64,000 bases of DNA from Hippasteria phrygiana (Eukaryota; Echinodermata; Asteroidea; Valvatida; Goniasteridae), in contig JAZGUH010000329.1 in NCBI GenBank assembly GCA_037893225.1, forward strand, positions 124,001 to 188,000, in the 5' to 3' direction. Shown piece after piece: positions 30,454 through 39,627 of the stretch (its first letter is position 1; each line of letters begins with the position of its first letter). The position numbers and the translations under genes are program-made. The notes beneath the pieces are model-generated. The model saw nothing but the letters and a program-made list of their open reading frames with translations. It was not told the DNA's origin and did not search any database.

Positions 30454-31146
30454 ATGGAATCGCACGTTTTTGAAATGTTTGATGACGAACAAACGTTTAG
30501 ACTGTCAAAACCTATAGATAACTCAAAGGGAGATTACAGTTTAACCAGCGCGATAGTAACCGCGGGCTTCTACAACATGGCTAGTAATAGCGAAATTCTC
30601 TATTTTATACATCAAATCGATCCAAACACTGGTAAAAAAACGGGTAGTACGGATGGTAAAATTGATATTCCTGCTGGATATTACGATATAGATTGGATCG
30701 AAGAGAGACTCAGTAAATTAGTTTGGTTAGAAGTCTCTGTAGATAAACTTAATAAAAAAATATCTTTAAATGTAACGGAAGAAAATAACGTTCTACGCTT
30801 TGATAAAAACATTAAACAATTGTTGGGGATAACGGTCAAAAACTTAGTTTTTGGCGTAGATTATGTAGGGCATTATAATACAATGCCTGTCGATGCAATT
30901 TTTTTACATTGCGATCAGTTATCTACGTCTAATAATTTCTATAACGGAAGGGGAACGCACTTGCTAGACGTTATACCGATAACGAAAAGAGACGATACGC
31001 TCGTAGAGCGTGCAAGATTAACCGCTCGTAGACTCGTGGGTGATAAGATAAACCAACTTAGCTTTAGTATCAGAGACCGAGACGGCGATTTAATAAATAA
31101 TCGAGGAAAAAAGATTAGTTTTAACTTGACGATAGGTAAATTTTAA
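30454..31146 (+). CDS. Structural-protein paralogue A (candidate minor capsid), 230 aa
   Basis: Starts MESHVFEMFDDEQTFRLSKP after TCTAATAAA-ATG; an upstream in-frame Met would give a leader not shared with its paralogue. Beta-rich, soluble. Its second half has QLSTSNNFYNG, LLDVIPI and an NQLSFSIRDRDGDLINN...SFNLTI end. This type of sequence recurs in Mavericks of invertebrates and may be a small jelly-roll capsid component; I assign this with caution. It sits 34 bp before paralogue B on the same strand, forming a plus-strand pair between minus-strand genes. Confidence 0.65.
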   Translation: MESHVFEMFDDEQTFRLSKPIDNSKGDYSLTSAIVTAGFYNMASNSEILYFIHQIDPNTGKKTGSTDGKIDIPAGYYDIDWIEERLSKLVWLEVSVDKLNKKISLNVTEENNVLRFDKNIKQLLGITVKNLVFGVDYVGHYNTMPVDAIFLHCDQLSTSNNFYNGRGTHLLDVIPITKRDDTLVERARLTARRLVGDKINQLSFSIRDRDGDLINNRGKKISFNLTIGKF

Positions 31147-31180
31147 GCGATTTTTTTAAGCTTTTGTAAGCTTAAATAAA

Positions 31181-31903
31181 ATGGAATCGCACGTTTTTGA
31201 AATGACCGATAACGAACAAACGTTTAGACTGTCAAAACCTATAGATAACTCTAAGGGAAATTACTGCATGAGTTTAAACAACGCGATATTTGACGTCGGT
31301 TTTTATAATATAACTCAACGTATGACTATAGCATGGCGAGTATATGGCAGCGATACGGCGAGTAACCAAAACGGTGAAACGGTAATTCCACCTGGAAATT
31401 ATACTATCGATGAGTTAATAGCTGAATTTAATACATTAGCTTTGATCGTAGTTTCCGCGGACAAGATTAATAAAAAGATTATTTTTAATGCCGGTGCGAT
31501 ATCGGCATTTGTTGATGTTGTCATTAGATTCGATCAATATACTCAAAAAGTGTTGAGTATACCCTCTGATTGGTTTCCTAGTGATGGTGAACTTGTAGGA
31601 CATTATAATATGTATTACTTGAATACAATTTTTTTACATTGCAATCAGTTATCTACGTCTAATAATTTCTATAACGGAAAGAGCACGCACTTGTTAGACG
31701 TTATACCGATTGTATATATTGAGGCCGATTCGAATGTAATAGCGACTGTACATAATAAAAGAAAAACTGTCATACCGCTCGTAGTTGCTAAAATACCCGA
31801 ACTGAGTTTTTCTTTCAGAGACTGCGACGGCACTTTAGTCGATAATAACCATAAGAAATTTATTTTTCGAGTAGATATTTATCGATCGTCTTGTTCTGGC
31901 TAG
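31181..31903 (+). CDS. Structural-protein paralogue B (candidate minor capsid), 240 aa
   Basis: Begins with the same MESHVFEM.D.EQTFRLSKPIDNSKG block as paralogue A and shares QLSTSNNFYNGKSTHLLDVIPI and an ELSFSFRDCDGTLVDNN-type end, while the middle is diverged. This is a tandem duplication with retained first and last thirds. Its last 44 bp overlap the end of PolB tail to tail. Two diverged paralogues kept side by side suggest distinct positions in one structure, but no direct evidence exists. Confidence 0.65.
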   Translation: MESHVFEMTDNEQTFRLSKPIDNSKGNYCMSLNNAIFDVGFYNITQRMTIAWRVYGSDTASNQNGETVIPPGNYTIDELIAEFNTLALIVVSADKINKKIIFNAGAISAFVDVVIRFDQYTQKVLSIPSDWFPSDGELVGHYNMYYLNTIFLHCNQLSTSNNFYNGKSTHLLDVIPIVYIEADSNVIATVHNKRKTVIPLVVAKIPELSFSFRDCDGTLVDNNHKKFIFRVDIYRSSCSG

Positions 31904-34900
31904 AATAGTGACCGTAAGCCAGAGTGTCTATACCATTAGGTAAAATATATCTCTTCGTATCTAAAGGATTTAACGATTGCTTGACTTGAGCCTCCGTGTA
32001 TATCATGTGACGCTCAGTTCCAAAACGAATCATCTTGTTTGAATAGCATTCGTTCGATAAAACGCATCGCTTATATTTTTCGTAAGATAGATCGTTGTTT
32101 ATAACCACTCGGTTTACGCCTTTGGCCTTTTTTAATACAACGTCTCCGTATAAAATCGAGTACATCTTCGATCTGATGCAAGTAGCTTCGCTTATGACTT
32201 TTCCTCCACATTCGTCTTTAAATTTACCGATAACTTTCTTGTTTGTATCGTCGTATAAAAAGTGGTCTTTCTCGTAGTTAGAAAAATCGTACAAGTCAGA
32301 CTGTTTTTCCATGTCGAGATAAACGTCTTTCGTATAGATAATCAAAAGCAGCGAGTCCGTGTCTGTATACATCAATCTTACTTTATCGCCATACGTCTTT
32401 TTTAATTGGTTGTAATAAAAGTCGTACATTAGAGTCTTTGATAAATCTAAGATACTAACGCCGCAATAGATGGGCTTATTTAAATACGTTTTCTTTTTGT
32501 ACGATTCCACGAATGAGAGACCGCATTCTTTAAACGCTGTAGTAGACTTGTAACAAGGTTTAGAAACCATCTCTTTGTATTCTTTTACTTGATCGTTTCG
32601 CAGTAGCACACCATCTATTCTATTTCTGACATTTTCCATCGTTTTACCGAATACAGAATTATTCATCAATTTGAAAAAGTCTTTTTCGAAATCCGACTTT
32701 GCTTTCGTTCTGAGTTGGGTGTTTTTATCGATGTATGATTTCATCCAAGGTTTTTGTTTAAATTGTAACGCCCGATGTACTTTAGTTAGTTTTAGACCTA
32801 GCCTCAAACACTGTTTTAAATTGACGTAGTGCAATACATATTTTTCTTTGCGATATAGCGTGCCAGTTAATTTTTTTACCTTAGCGCCATCTCCTATCTC
32901 ACTCGCCAACTCTCGTTGATACTTCGATAACCATTCTTCAGGTATGATTATATTATCGGCGGCTAAAGGATAATCGTTGTGTAGATCGTGTAGTTCGGCT
33001 GGATATTCCAGGTCAACTTCGAACATATATCCCGTTTTAGTATCATCTTTTAACATCATGATGCGATCGTGGGTAAATTGTTTTGTATTGACCCATTTAA
33101 ATCCGCCGTAAGGTAGCGGTCGACTCATGGCCCATCCGTAGAGGTTGTTGGCGTCTAGATAGAGAATATACGAATCGGGTTTATCTTGATCGTAATCTTT
33201 TAGGTACTTATTGTTTGCCTTAGCATAGCGCGTACTACCAACGCTCGATATTCCTCCTCTTTTCGCTTTTTCAAAAAATAGATGTTTATCTATATCGGTT
33301 AATAATTCTAATTCTATTTTAGTATGCCTTAATAAAGCGTCCCAACTTAATCCCGGCGCTGTGAAGTAGTTGGCTGGATCCAACTTGTAATTCATTCTAC
33401 ACATTTGTCTAAAATTCTCGAATACACCTGCTAGTAATAGAGTATCCGCTGTTACGTATAAGTCGTGGTATTCACCCATGTTTTTGAGGTCAAATGTCCG
33501 CCATACTCGTTGCGCTCTTTCGTAGTCTTCGTCCGTTATATGTTTGTCCTTTAGAGCGCTGTAAAAAGATTCTTTCGGCGGTAGAGTAGTTTCGCTAAAT
33601 CGTTCAAAGCTGTCCATGTACTCATACGGATATACACCCTTTTGTAATAAGAGGTCCGCGTTTTCTTCGCCATAACGTTTCAAGAGTAGCCTAAAGGCGT
33701 CTCTCGGGCAAGACGTTACCAATTTGTCGAGACCGCTAGACATAAAATGAAACGAGTCGATAAATCTATATTGACCGATCGAAAATGAAATGTATTTTTC
33801 TGAATTTTTGGGTATACACCAGATATCTTGTTGATACTTGGAAATGCCCTGCATGATCAAGTGTGCGTCATAATTTTCTAAGTTGTGAAAGACGACCGGT
33901 ATTTTCGTTTTGTTAGGTATAACTCGTAATTTAAGATTACAGTAAGCGTGCGCGGCTCCTCTGTACTTGCCGGTAGTGTGACAATGATCTCTTACTTTTC
34001 TAAATTTGTTAATTTTCTTTTGGCAGAACATACATGTTTTCTCGACGTATCCCTTTTCGTTTTCGTACGTGTATTCTTCCAGTTCTTCTTTACTTTTAGG
34101 TTCTACAGGCTTGTAACACTGGCAATTACACGAGTAATTTGGATAAATTGGTTTTTCGCAAATCCAGCACTCGTTAGAGTTTAGGTGAATTTTTTCTTCT
34201 TTTAGCGTATATATTATCGGCTTAATGCGAGCTAGTAATTCATTAATCTTAGGTTCGAGTTCTTGCAACGAGGTTATAAAATTGTCTATAGCGCGTTCAC
34301 CTCTATAAGTCTTTCGCTTGATCTGTCGGCCATCGCATTTCACTACAACGTACGAATAACCGCAGGCTCTATGTTCGTGAGTTTTACTCGACGGCTCCTT
34401 TGTTTTTTCTTGGGGTACTTGCGTAGCTACACTCGTAGAGGGTACCAAGATAGATTCAAAATCCGCGTATATGACGTAGGGTGCGTCTTGTAAATTCTTA
34501 ATGTTTTTAAACATTAATTTGCTTTTGTCCAAGTATTTGTTCGCGCTTTTATGCGGCATTTTAACGGTAGATAAAGCAGAGTCTATTCCTTCGCAATCTT
34601 TTACGTGTATGTCCAGCTTCTCTTTCGAATTAAAATGCGTTAAACATCTCAAGCAAAACAGTTTGCGATGCTGACTATTGGTAACGCCAGATAAGAATCT
34701 AGTTAAGTCACTTATCCAACAATAATGACCGTCATATAATAGCAAACTGATAGTTTTTAAATCGTATGGTCTTTTAGATAAATATAGCGGATATATCAAG
34801 CCCCTTTTATCTTGTGAATAGGTTTTATTTTTGCAGTCTGCGTCGTATCCTAATACGTTTATACTTATATCGTTTTGTCTTTCTATTCTCGCTACCTGAT

Positions 34901-35861
34901 TTATGGGTGTGGGGAAGTCTATGTTGGTGAAGTTTAATCCGTCATCGGTTTTATAAGTAGATGGATTATTTCCGCGAAATTGGTACTTTGGGTTTGTTGC
35001 TAATTGGTTTTTAACTCTATCGGTATATATACCTAGGGCGGCTCTTAAACACCATCTTATACACTCTTGATCTTCATTTTTGATGTTGACGGTTGCGCGT
35101 TTGTTAGTTATATATTCGGGTAGTTTTACGTAAGAAGCGCCTACCAGAGGCTTAACTCTGTTTATGTTTATGTAAAACGCGACTATTTTATCTATGGTCC
35201 AACCACTTCCTTTATTCGTAAATTTATCTATCTGAGATAATATCGTTTCATATTGTTTCCCGATAGTCGTAGCTATCTCGCTCTTGTTTAATACTCGATT
35301 TTGGTAACTAAAATGAGTAGCGGTTGATGTTGTATTCTCAACGCCTGATTTTTTTACATACTTTATTTTCATAGCGATCTGTAGTTTCATCGTTTTTATT
35401 TTTATTAATTCAGCGACGATTTTGTTTTTTATCATCGACGTATGGGTGTTGTAAAATTGCTCTGGATCGTCGGTAAACAGACTCGGAATCAGTTCCAAAT
35501 TTCTATAACTGTTTTCAAATCTTCTAGTCTCTCGAAAGTCTGCTTCTCGAAAAGTATTTTGCTCCTTAAATCTTTTTATAGCTTCGACGTAATCTTTTTT
35601 TATCGCCCGACCATTTCTACCCGTTGAGACGACCCGAATATTTTTATCGTGCGCGAGTCGCTCTAACGAAGCTTTAGATAATATTCTCAAATTTTTAAAT
35701 TTGGCTTCTTCTCTTTTTATAGCTAGAATATAATCTCGCCTGATATACGTATTATAGCGTCCTGTTGGTGTTCCTAAAGATAAGTTATACTTATCGGTAT
35801 ATCTTTTTAAAGATTTTTTGTTCCATCTATTGTATCCTCGAATCATGGGTTGTGTTTCCAT
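31860..35861 (-). CDS. Protein-primed-type family B DNA polymerase (PolB), 1333 aa
   Basis: N-terminal residues about 12-50 and 60-98 form two SAP-like helical motifs (NKKSLKRYTDKYN..., SKASLERLAHDKN...). A C2H2-like finger is at about 403-423. The 3'-5' exonuclease shows Exo I (VIYADFES, D467/E469), Exo II (NLENYDAH) and an Exo III region near 795-815. Between Exo I and II lies a Cys-His module (CMFCQ...DHCHTTGKYRGAAHAYC), resembling the endonuclease VII zinc motif. Polymerase motifs: A YLDANNLYG (D903), B KLMNNSVFGKTMEN (about 1064-1077), C YTDTDS (1165-1170). It replicates the linear element. The start follows the promoter module identical to that of the 162-aa gene. All catalytic residues are present. 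Confidence 0.95.
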   Translation of the reverse strand: METQPMIRGYNRWNKKSLKRYTDKYNLSLGTPTGRYNTYIRRDYILAIKREEAKFKNLRILSKASLERLAHDKNIRVVSTGRNGRAIKKDYVEAIKRFKEQNTFREADFRETRRFENSYRNLELIPSLFTDDPEQFYNTHTSMIKNKIVAELIKIKTMKLQIAMKIKYVKKSGVENTTSTATHFSYQNRVLNKSEIATTIGKQYETILSQIDKFTNKGSGWTIDKIVAFYININRVKPLVGASYVKLPEYITNKRATVNIKNEDQECIRWCLRAALGIYTDRVKNQLATNPKYQFRGNNPSTYKTDDGLNFTNIDFPTPINQVARIERQNDISINVLGYDADCKNKTYSQDKRGLIYPLYLSKRPYDLKTISLLLYDGHYCWISDLTRFLSGVTNSQHRKLFCLRCLTHFNSKEKLDIHVKDCEGIDSALSTVKMPHKSANKYLDKSKLMFKNIKNLQDAPYVIYADFESILVPSTSVATQVPQEKTKEPSSKTHEHRACGYSYVVVKCDGRQIKRKTYRGERAIDNFITSLQELEPKINELLARIKPIIYTLKEEKIHLNSNECWICEKPIYPNYSCNCQCYKPVEPKSKEELEEYTYENEKGYVEKTCMFCQKKINKFRKVRDHCHTTGKYRGAAHAYCNLKLRVIPNKTKIPVVFHNLENYDAHLIMQGISKYQQDIWCIPKNSEKYISFSIGQYRFIDSFHFMSSGLDKLVTSCPRDAFRLLLKRYGEENADLLLQKGVYPYEYMDSFERFSETTLPPKESFYSALKDKHITDEDYERAQRVWRTFDLKNMGEYHDLYVTADTLLLAGVFENFRQMCRMNYKLDPANYFTAPGLSWDALLRHTKIELELLTDIDKHLFFEKAKRGGISSVGSTRYAKANNKYLKDYDQDKPDSYILYLDANNLYGWAMSRPLPYGGFKWVNTKQFTHDRIMMLKDDTKTGYMFEVDLEYPAELHDLHNDYPLAADNIIIPEEWLSKYQRELASEIGDGAKVKKLTGTLYRKEKYVLHYVNLKQCLRLGLKLTKVHRALQFKQKPWMKSYIDKNTQLRTKAKSDFEKDFFKLMNNSVFGKTMENVRNRIDGVLLRNDQVKEYKEMVSKPCYKSTTAFKECGLSFVESYKKKTYLNKPIYCGVSILDLSKTLMYDFYYNQLKKTYGDKVRLMYTDTDSLLLIIYTKDVYLDMEKQSDLYDFSNYEKDHFLYDDTNKKVIGKFKDECGGKVISEATCIRSKMYSILYGDVVLKKAKGVNRVVINNDLSYEKYKRCVLSNECYSNKMIRFGTERHMIYTEAQVKQSLNPLDTKRYILPNGIDTLAYGHYSSQNKTIDKYLLEK

Positions 35862-35889
35862 CTTTTATAATGGCAATATAATATTTTTT
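35862..35889 (-). promoter_or_regulatory. Shared terminal promoter/start module, right end (PolB)
   Basis: Identical over 35 bp (35855-35889) to the module at the left end. It contains TATAAAA 3 nt before the PolB ATG. The sequence between this block and the inverted repeat differs from the left end. Confidence 0.6.
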
Positions 35890-35957
35890 TTAAAATAAAA
35901 AAAATAATTAATTTTTTTTGGCTTATGTTATTTTAGGAGCAATACCTTTTTTTGCCG

Positions 35958-36184
35958 GGGCGCCCCGGCGTTTTAGTACGCTTGTGGGATATGAAAAACA
36001 CTTTTTATTTTCTTTATTTTGTGCAAATTTTGGTGTATAGTACCCCAGCAAAATTTTGAATTAAATTTGGGCGATTTTTAGACTATTTGTTTTTTTTTTA
36101 ATTTGATGTATGTACCCACAGCAAAATTAGAGAGAAAAGTGAAAAAACAGGAAATGACATGGGATCGGTATGTACCTTACTACT
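35958..36184 (-). repeat. Maverick right terminal inverted repeat
   Basis: Reverse complement of 20664-20890 with about two mismatches. It is followed by the target duplication CGGGT (36185-36189). Confidence 0.95.
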
Positions 36185-36442
36185 CGGGTTGTTGCTTAAA
36201 ATAGGAATAAGCCCAATTAATGGGTGAACATTGAAAATTGGGAAATGGTCGATGATTGAAAGGTCAATTCTGCCCAAGTCAATTCCATTTTGCAACTTTC
36301 TGAAAACTACATCGGATCTATCCGTTACAGAGACTAAAGGCAATCAGCATCCCTGCTTACGATGCGACTCCGAAAACCAAGGGGAAAAACCCTGTGAAAA
36401 TCTCCGTTCCAGCAAAGTATCTACCGACTGATCAGGATAATA
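36185..36442 (-). mobile_element. Ngaro copy 2, RT N-terminal fragment right of the Maverick
   Basis: Continues exactly where 20590-20663 stops, matching about 50795-51040 of the intact Ngaro. The minus strand still encodes the IDLGR...IDHFPIFNVHPIGL-type residues with stops. It is interrupted at 36443 by a foreign insert. Confidence 0.85.
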
Positions 36443-36728
36443 ATACATGTGTATAATAATTTTCCTCAATTGCCGGATAGGGCGACACATAATGCTATAA
36501 AAGAGTGGGTTTGGGTGACACGGTCGAATAGGGCGACACATAACTGTCGCCCTATTGTGAAAGTCGCCTCTTTGGAGTGTTTTTTAGTAAGGCGCGTGGG
36601 GAAAGTGCTCTAAATGGGCGACACTCGTGTCGCCCCTTTGGGGTTATTTAAGGCAGAGTCGCCCATTTGCCGCATCCAGGAGATTTATAATTATGGTTGT
36701 CATTATTATGACAACCATTCCCTTAAAG
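36443..36728. repeat. Insert rich in GGGCGACA palindromes
   Basis: About 285 bp inside Ngaro copy 2 and absent from the intact copy. It contains repeated TAGGGCGACACATAA units, the hairpins GGGCGACACATAACTGTCGCC and GGGCGACACTCGTGTCGCC, and at its right end ATGGTTGTCAT-tatt-ATGACAACCAT. No coding capacity; an unclassified small insertion. Confidence 0.6.
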
Positions 36729-36949
36729 TAGCCAAATTAATGTGTGTTGCGGTCACGAAATTGTTTATACTTCCCCTTTATTATTAAACAACTGCTGCTC
36801 ATGCTCACCCTTGCCCCGAACTTGTTAGAGCCGGCCGAAATGCTTGCACGCTCAATGTTGCCGACGGAGTATTTGTACTGAGCTGAGCGCGCGTAACTAG
36901 CTGTGCTGGCGGATTGCTTCGCGGGGTGCCGTGAGTACCCACTCTACAT
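36729..36949 (-). mobile_element. Ngaro copy 2, gag/RT junction fragment
   Basis: Matches about 51062-51272 of the intact Ngaro, including the CTTCGCGGGG...GTGAGTA block. It ends at ACAT, which is repeated at 39210 after the foldback element. Confidence 0.8.
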
Positions 36950-39209
36950 AGTATCAGGGCCACCGCTCTGTCGAGATACAAAATTAACGTGGTAATTAAG
37001 ACACATGAAATGTCGCGGTAAGACACGTCATTGACGTGGTAAGAGTGTTTATTGGCGCGGTAAGAGTGTTGATTGACGAGGTAAGAATGTTGATTGACGC
37101 GGAAAAGGAGACTTTAGTGGAGTAGTAAGCGTGTTTGACAGACGCGGTAAGAGACGTACTTGACGTGGCGACAAAGTGGGACTGACGAGGTAAGAGAGGC
37201 TTCAGTATTACGTGGTAAGAGTGTAGTCGGACTGTCGCGGTAAGGGATTGGCACTACGGTGGCCGATAACGTAATTTCAAAAATATACATGTAAATCTTC
37301 AAAATCGGGGGTGTATTTTTTTAAATAGCACACTGACGAAATGCTCGTACTTTCGGCCAATGGTGTCAACATGGACGTGGTGGTGGTGGTGGTGGGGGGG
37401 GGGGGGGGGGAGGGAGGAGGGGGAAGGGGGGGGGGGCAAGGCCTTCTGGATTTGCTGCTTTCTGGTGAGTGATTTGCCCCCTCTAGAAAAACATCTGAGT
37501 GACGCCCATGGGTGTTAAATTAATATTTTAAAAAGCAACAAATCTATTATAAAAATAAATAGGCTTTCAGTTGGTAAATTATTCGTAAAAAATTACCCAA
37601 AGGTTGAAAATGTTGACTATTGTACCAACGTTGGGTAATCTGTTTGCCAAACTTTCTAACAGTTTGGTTTAATTACATTTTTATATAGTATTCCCAGTGA
37701 AACTTGTAATTGGTTTGCTCCATTTATCTTTTTTGAAACTCGTTTCAGAAATTGATTTAATTATTTCATTATTATCTATTATTATTATTACTCTTGGGTG
37801 ACCTGTTAGCTGCTTTTGGGATTTATTTAATTTTCCTTAAATCAATACATGGTTTAATCTCTCTGTTTTTAACATGTGTGGCTTGTTGAGAACCGGTGGC
37901 TCTGAAAACAGCTTTTTTAGTTCACTGTTTCTGCTGTTTGTGCTGTTTCTCACTGTTTGATTCAGGGTGCCTTTAAGATGGAAGTCAGGGGTTGGTCTTT
38001 CCATTTAATTGAACAAAAATTGTTGGGAAACAGCATTCCGCCTCTATAAAGCGGATTCCCAGATTTTTCCGGTTTTGTTCAAACTCGGAACCGAGTATGT
38101 AATTTAACTTAGAATTTGTTTTCATACTGTAGTGAATAATATTTTTGAAATGTCCAGCAATTACGAAACGTGTAAAATCTTTGGGAAAAGGTACTTCGTC
38201 AATTGTAAGTGGTCAGGCACAAGACTTGGTCCGCATGAACAGCGCCCGCTCATCCAACGCATAACGGGTGCGTGAGCCTATTTCTTTTTATGCTTTATTA
38301 ATTTTTATAACAGATTTATTACTTTTCTAAAATATTTTTTGGACACCCCTGAGCGTCGCCATGACTTTTTCTAGAGGGGGAAAAGCACTGACCAGAAAGC
38401 AGCAAATGGAGAAATCACCGGCCGGGGGTGCTGGACATCACTTGATGCTTTGTTCAATACCGTGATAGGCCTATTTTAGCGGCATTTTAGGCCCCTTTTA
38501 GCAGGTTTAGAGGTTTTAAATATACATTCAATAGAGTACGACATTGACTTCGCACCTCGTCTTCTTTCAAATATTTTTTTAATTTGTTCATCTTTTTTAA
38601 ATTTTCGGCGGTGGTAAGGGCCCCTTGCCCCCCCCCCCCCCCCCACCACGTCCATGTTGACACCATTGGCCGAAAGTACAAGCATTTCGTCAGTGTGTGC
38701 TATTTAAACAATATACACACCCGATTTTGAAGATTTAAATGTATATATTTGAAATGACGTTGTATATCGGCCACGGTAGTGCCAATCCCTTACCGCGACA
38801 GTCCGACTACACTCTTACCACGTTACTGAAGCCTCTCTTCACCTCGTCAGTCCCACTTTGTCGCCACGTCAAGTACGTCTCTTACCGCGTCAGTCCAACA
38901 TGCTTACTACGCCACTAAAGTCTCTTTTACCTTGTCAATCAACATTCTTACCTCGTCAATCAACACTCTTACCGCGTAAATTAACACTCTTACCGCGTCA
39001 ATCAACACTCTTACACTATGAACATCTAACAAGAGAAAACCCACGCAATCCTTTGTTACAAACAAAGGACTGCGTGGGTTTTCTTTTGTTAGATGTTCAT
39101 AGTGTTACCACGTCAATGACGTGTCTTACCGCGACATTTCATGCGTCTTACCACGTTAATTATACCCTTTTTTATCTCGTCAGAGCGGTGGCCCTTATAG
39201 TACACCATA
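36950..39209. mobile_element. 2.26-kb foldback element with about 500-bp inverted repeats
   Basis: The ends read (left) AGTATCAGGGCCACCGCTCTG and (right, inverted) TATGGTGTACTATAAGGGCC, with the left tip worn. The arms (about 36955-37440 and 38600-39195) contain serial TTGACGCGGTAAGAGTG subrepeats and reach inward to G/C-homopolymer tracts (37393-37435; 38626-38644). ACAT flanks it on both sides, and the intact Ngaro has one ACAT there. The interior has no coding region. Its right arm has itself been hit by a hairpin MITE. Confidence 0.75.
39013..39107. repeat. Hairpin MITE within the foldback arm
   Basis: The arms of about 45 bp (ACACTATGAACATCTAACAA... and the inverse) have about three mismatches and a 4-5 nt loop. 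It is absent from the corresponding left arm of the host element, so it inserted later. Confidence 0.8.
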
Positions 39210-39627
39210 ACATGGCGACGCTCTGTGCCCCAATCTACTAGCGCACCGGCTGCAGCTATAGACGTACCGGCAGGGATTCCACTGCCAACCTGAGGGGAAA
39301 TTGAACGCAAAGCAGGCGTGCTTATTAGGCAAGAAGTTTCGGTGGCATTTGAAGCTAGTATTAACATGCCGCCTGCCGAAGCGACTGTAACACACAGCTC
39401 CATGTCCATCATCGCCCAGGATAGGAGCGCGACTGGTTCGCCTCCATACGTAAGCGGTATTGCCCATGCTGGCCCAGACCGGGGAATTGTACGACTGCTG
39501 TGCGAGTGGAATGGAGTTTACGCAGGTAAGGTGTCGCCGGCCAAAAAAACACCTTGCCTTGCTCGATCGACTGCCATGGTTAATTCTGAGCAGCTTTCTG
39601 CAGAGGTCAGCATACCCATGGAGGACT
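39210..39627 (-). mobile_element. Ngaro copy 2, gag fragment
   Basis: Matches about 51272-51770 of the intact Ngaro gag (antisense). It retains the CCCH-finger region CFAFNFPSGWQWNPCRYVYSC in broken form: one cysteine of the finger is replaced by Trp, and frameshifts are present. The homology ends near 39627. Confidence 0.8.

Larger units (their letters stand above)
20664..36184. mobile_element. Complete Maverick/Polinton element, 15,521 bp
   Basis: The termini start AGTAGTAAGG and end CCTTACTACT, flanked by CGGGT at 20659-20663 and 36185-36189. Comparison with the intact Ngaro gene at 50.7-50.8 kb shows the target had a single CGGGT, so this is a true 5-bp duplication (Polintons more usually give 6 bp). 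The 227-bp inverted repeats differ at only about two positions, implying recent insertion or conversion. Gene set: PolB, DDE integrase, A32-like ATPase, candidate major capsid, candidate minor structural proteins and small membrane proteins. That set is diagnostic of Mavericks. No protease was found. Three genes carry a frameshift or an in-frame stop, so this copy may be just dead or may use recoding. Confidence 0.95.

Noticed and set aside
20664..36184. Free virus contamination in the assembly
   Set aside because: Host-type retrotransposon sequence is continuous on both sides with a target duplication, so it is integrated.
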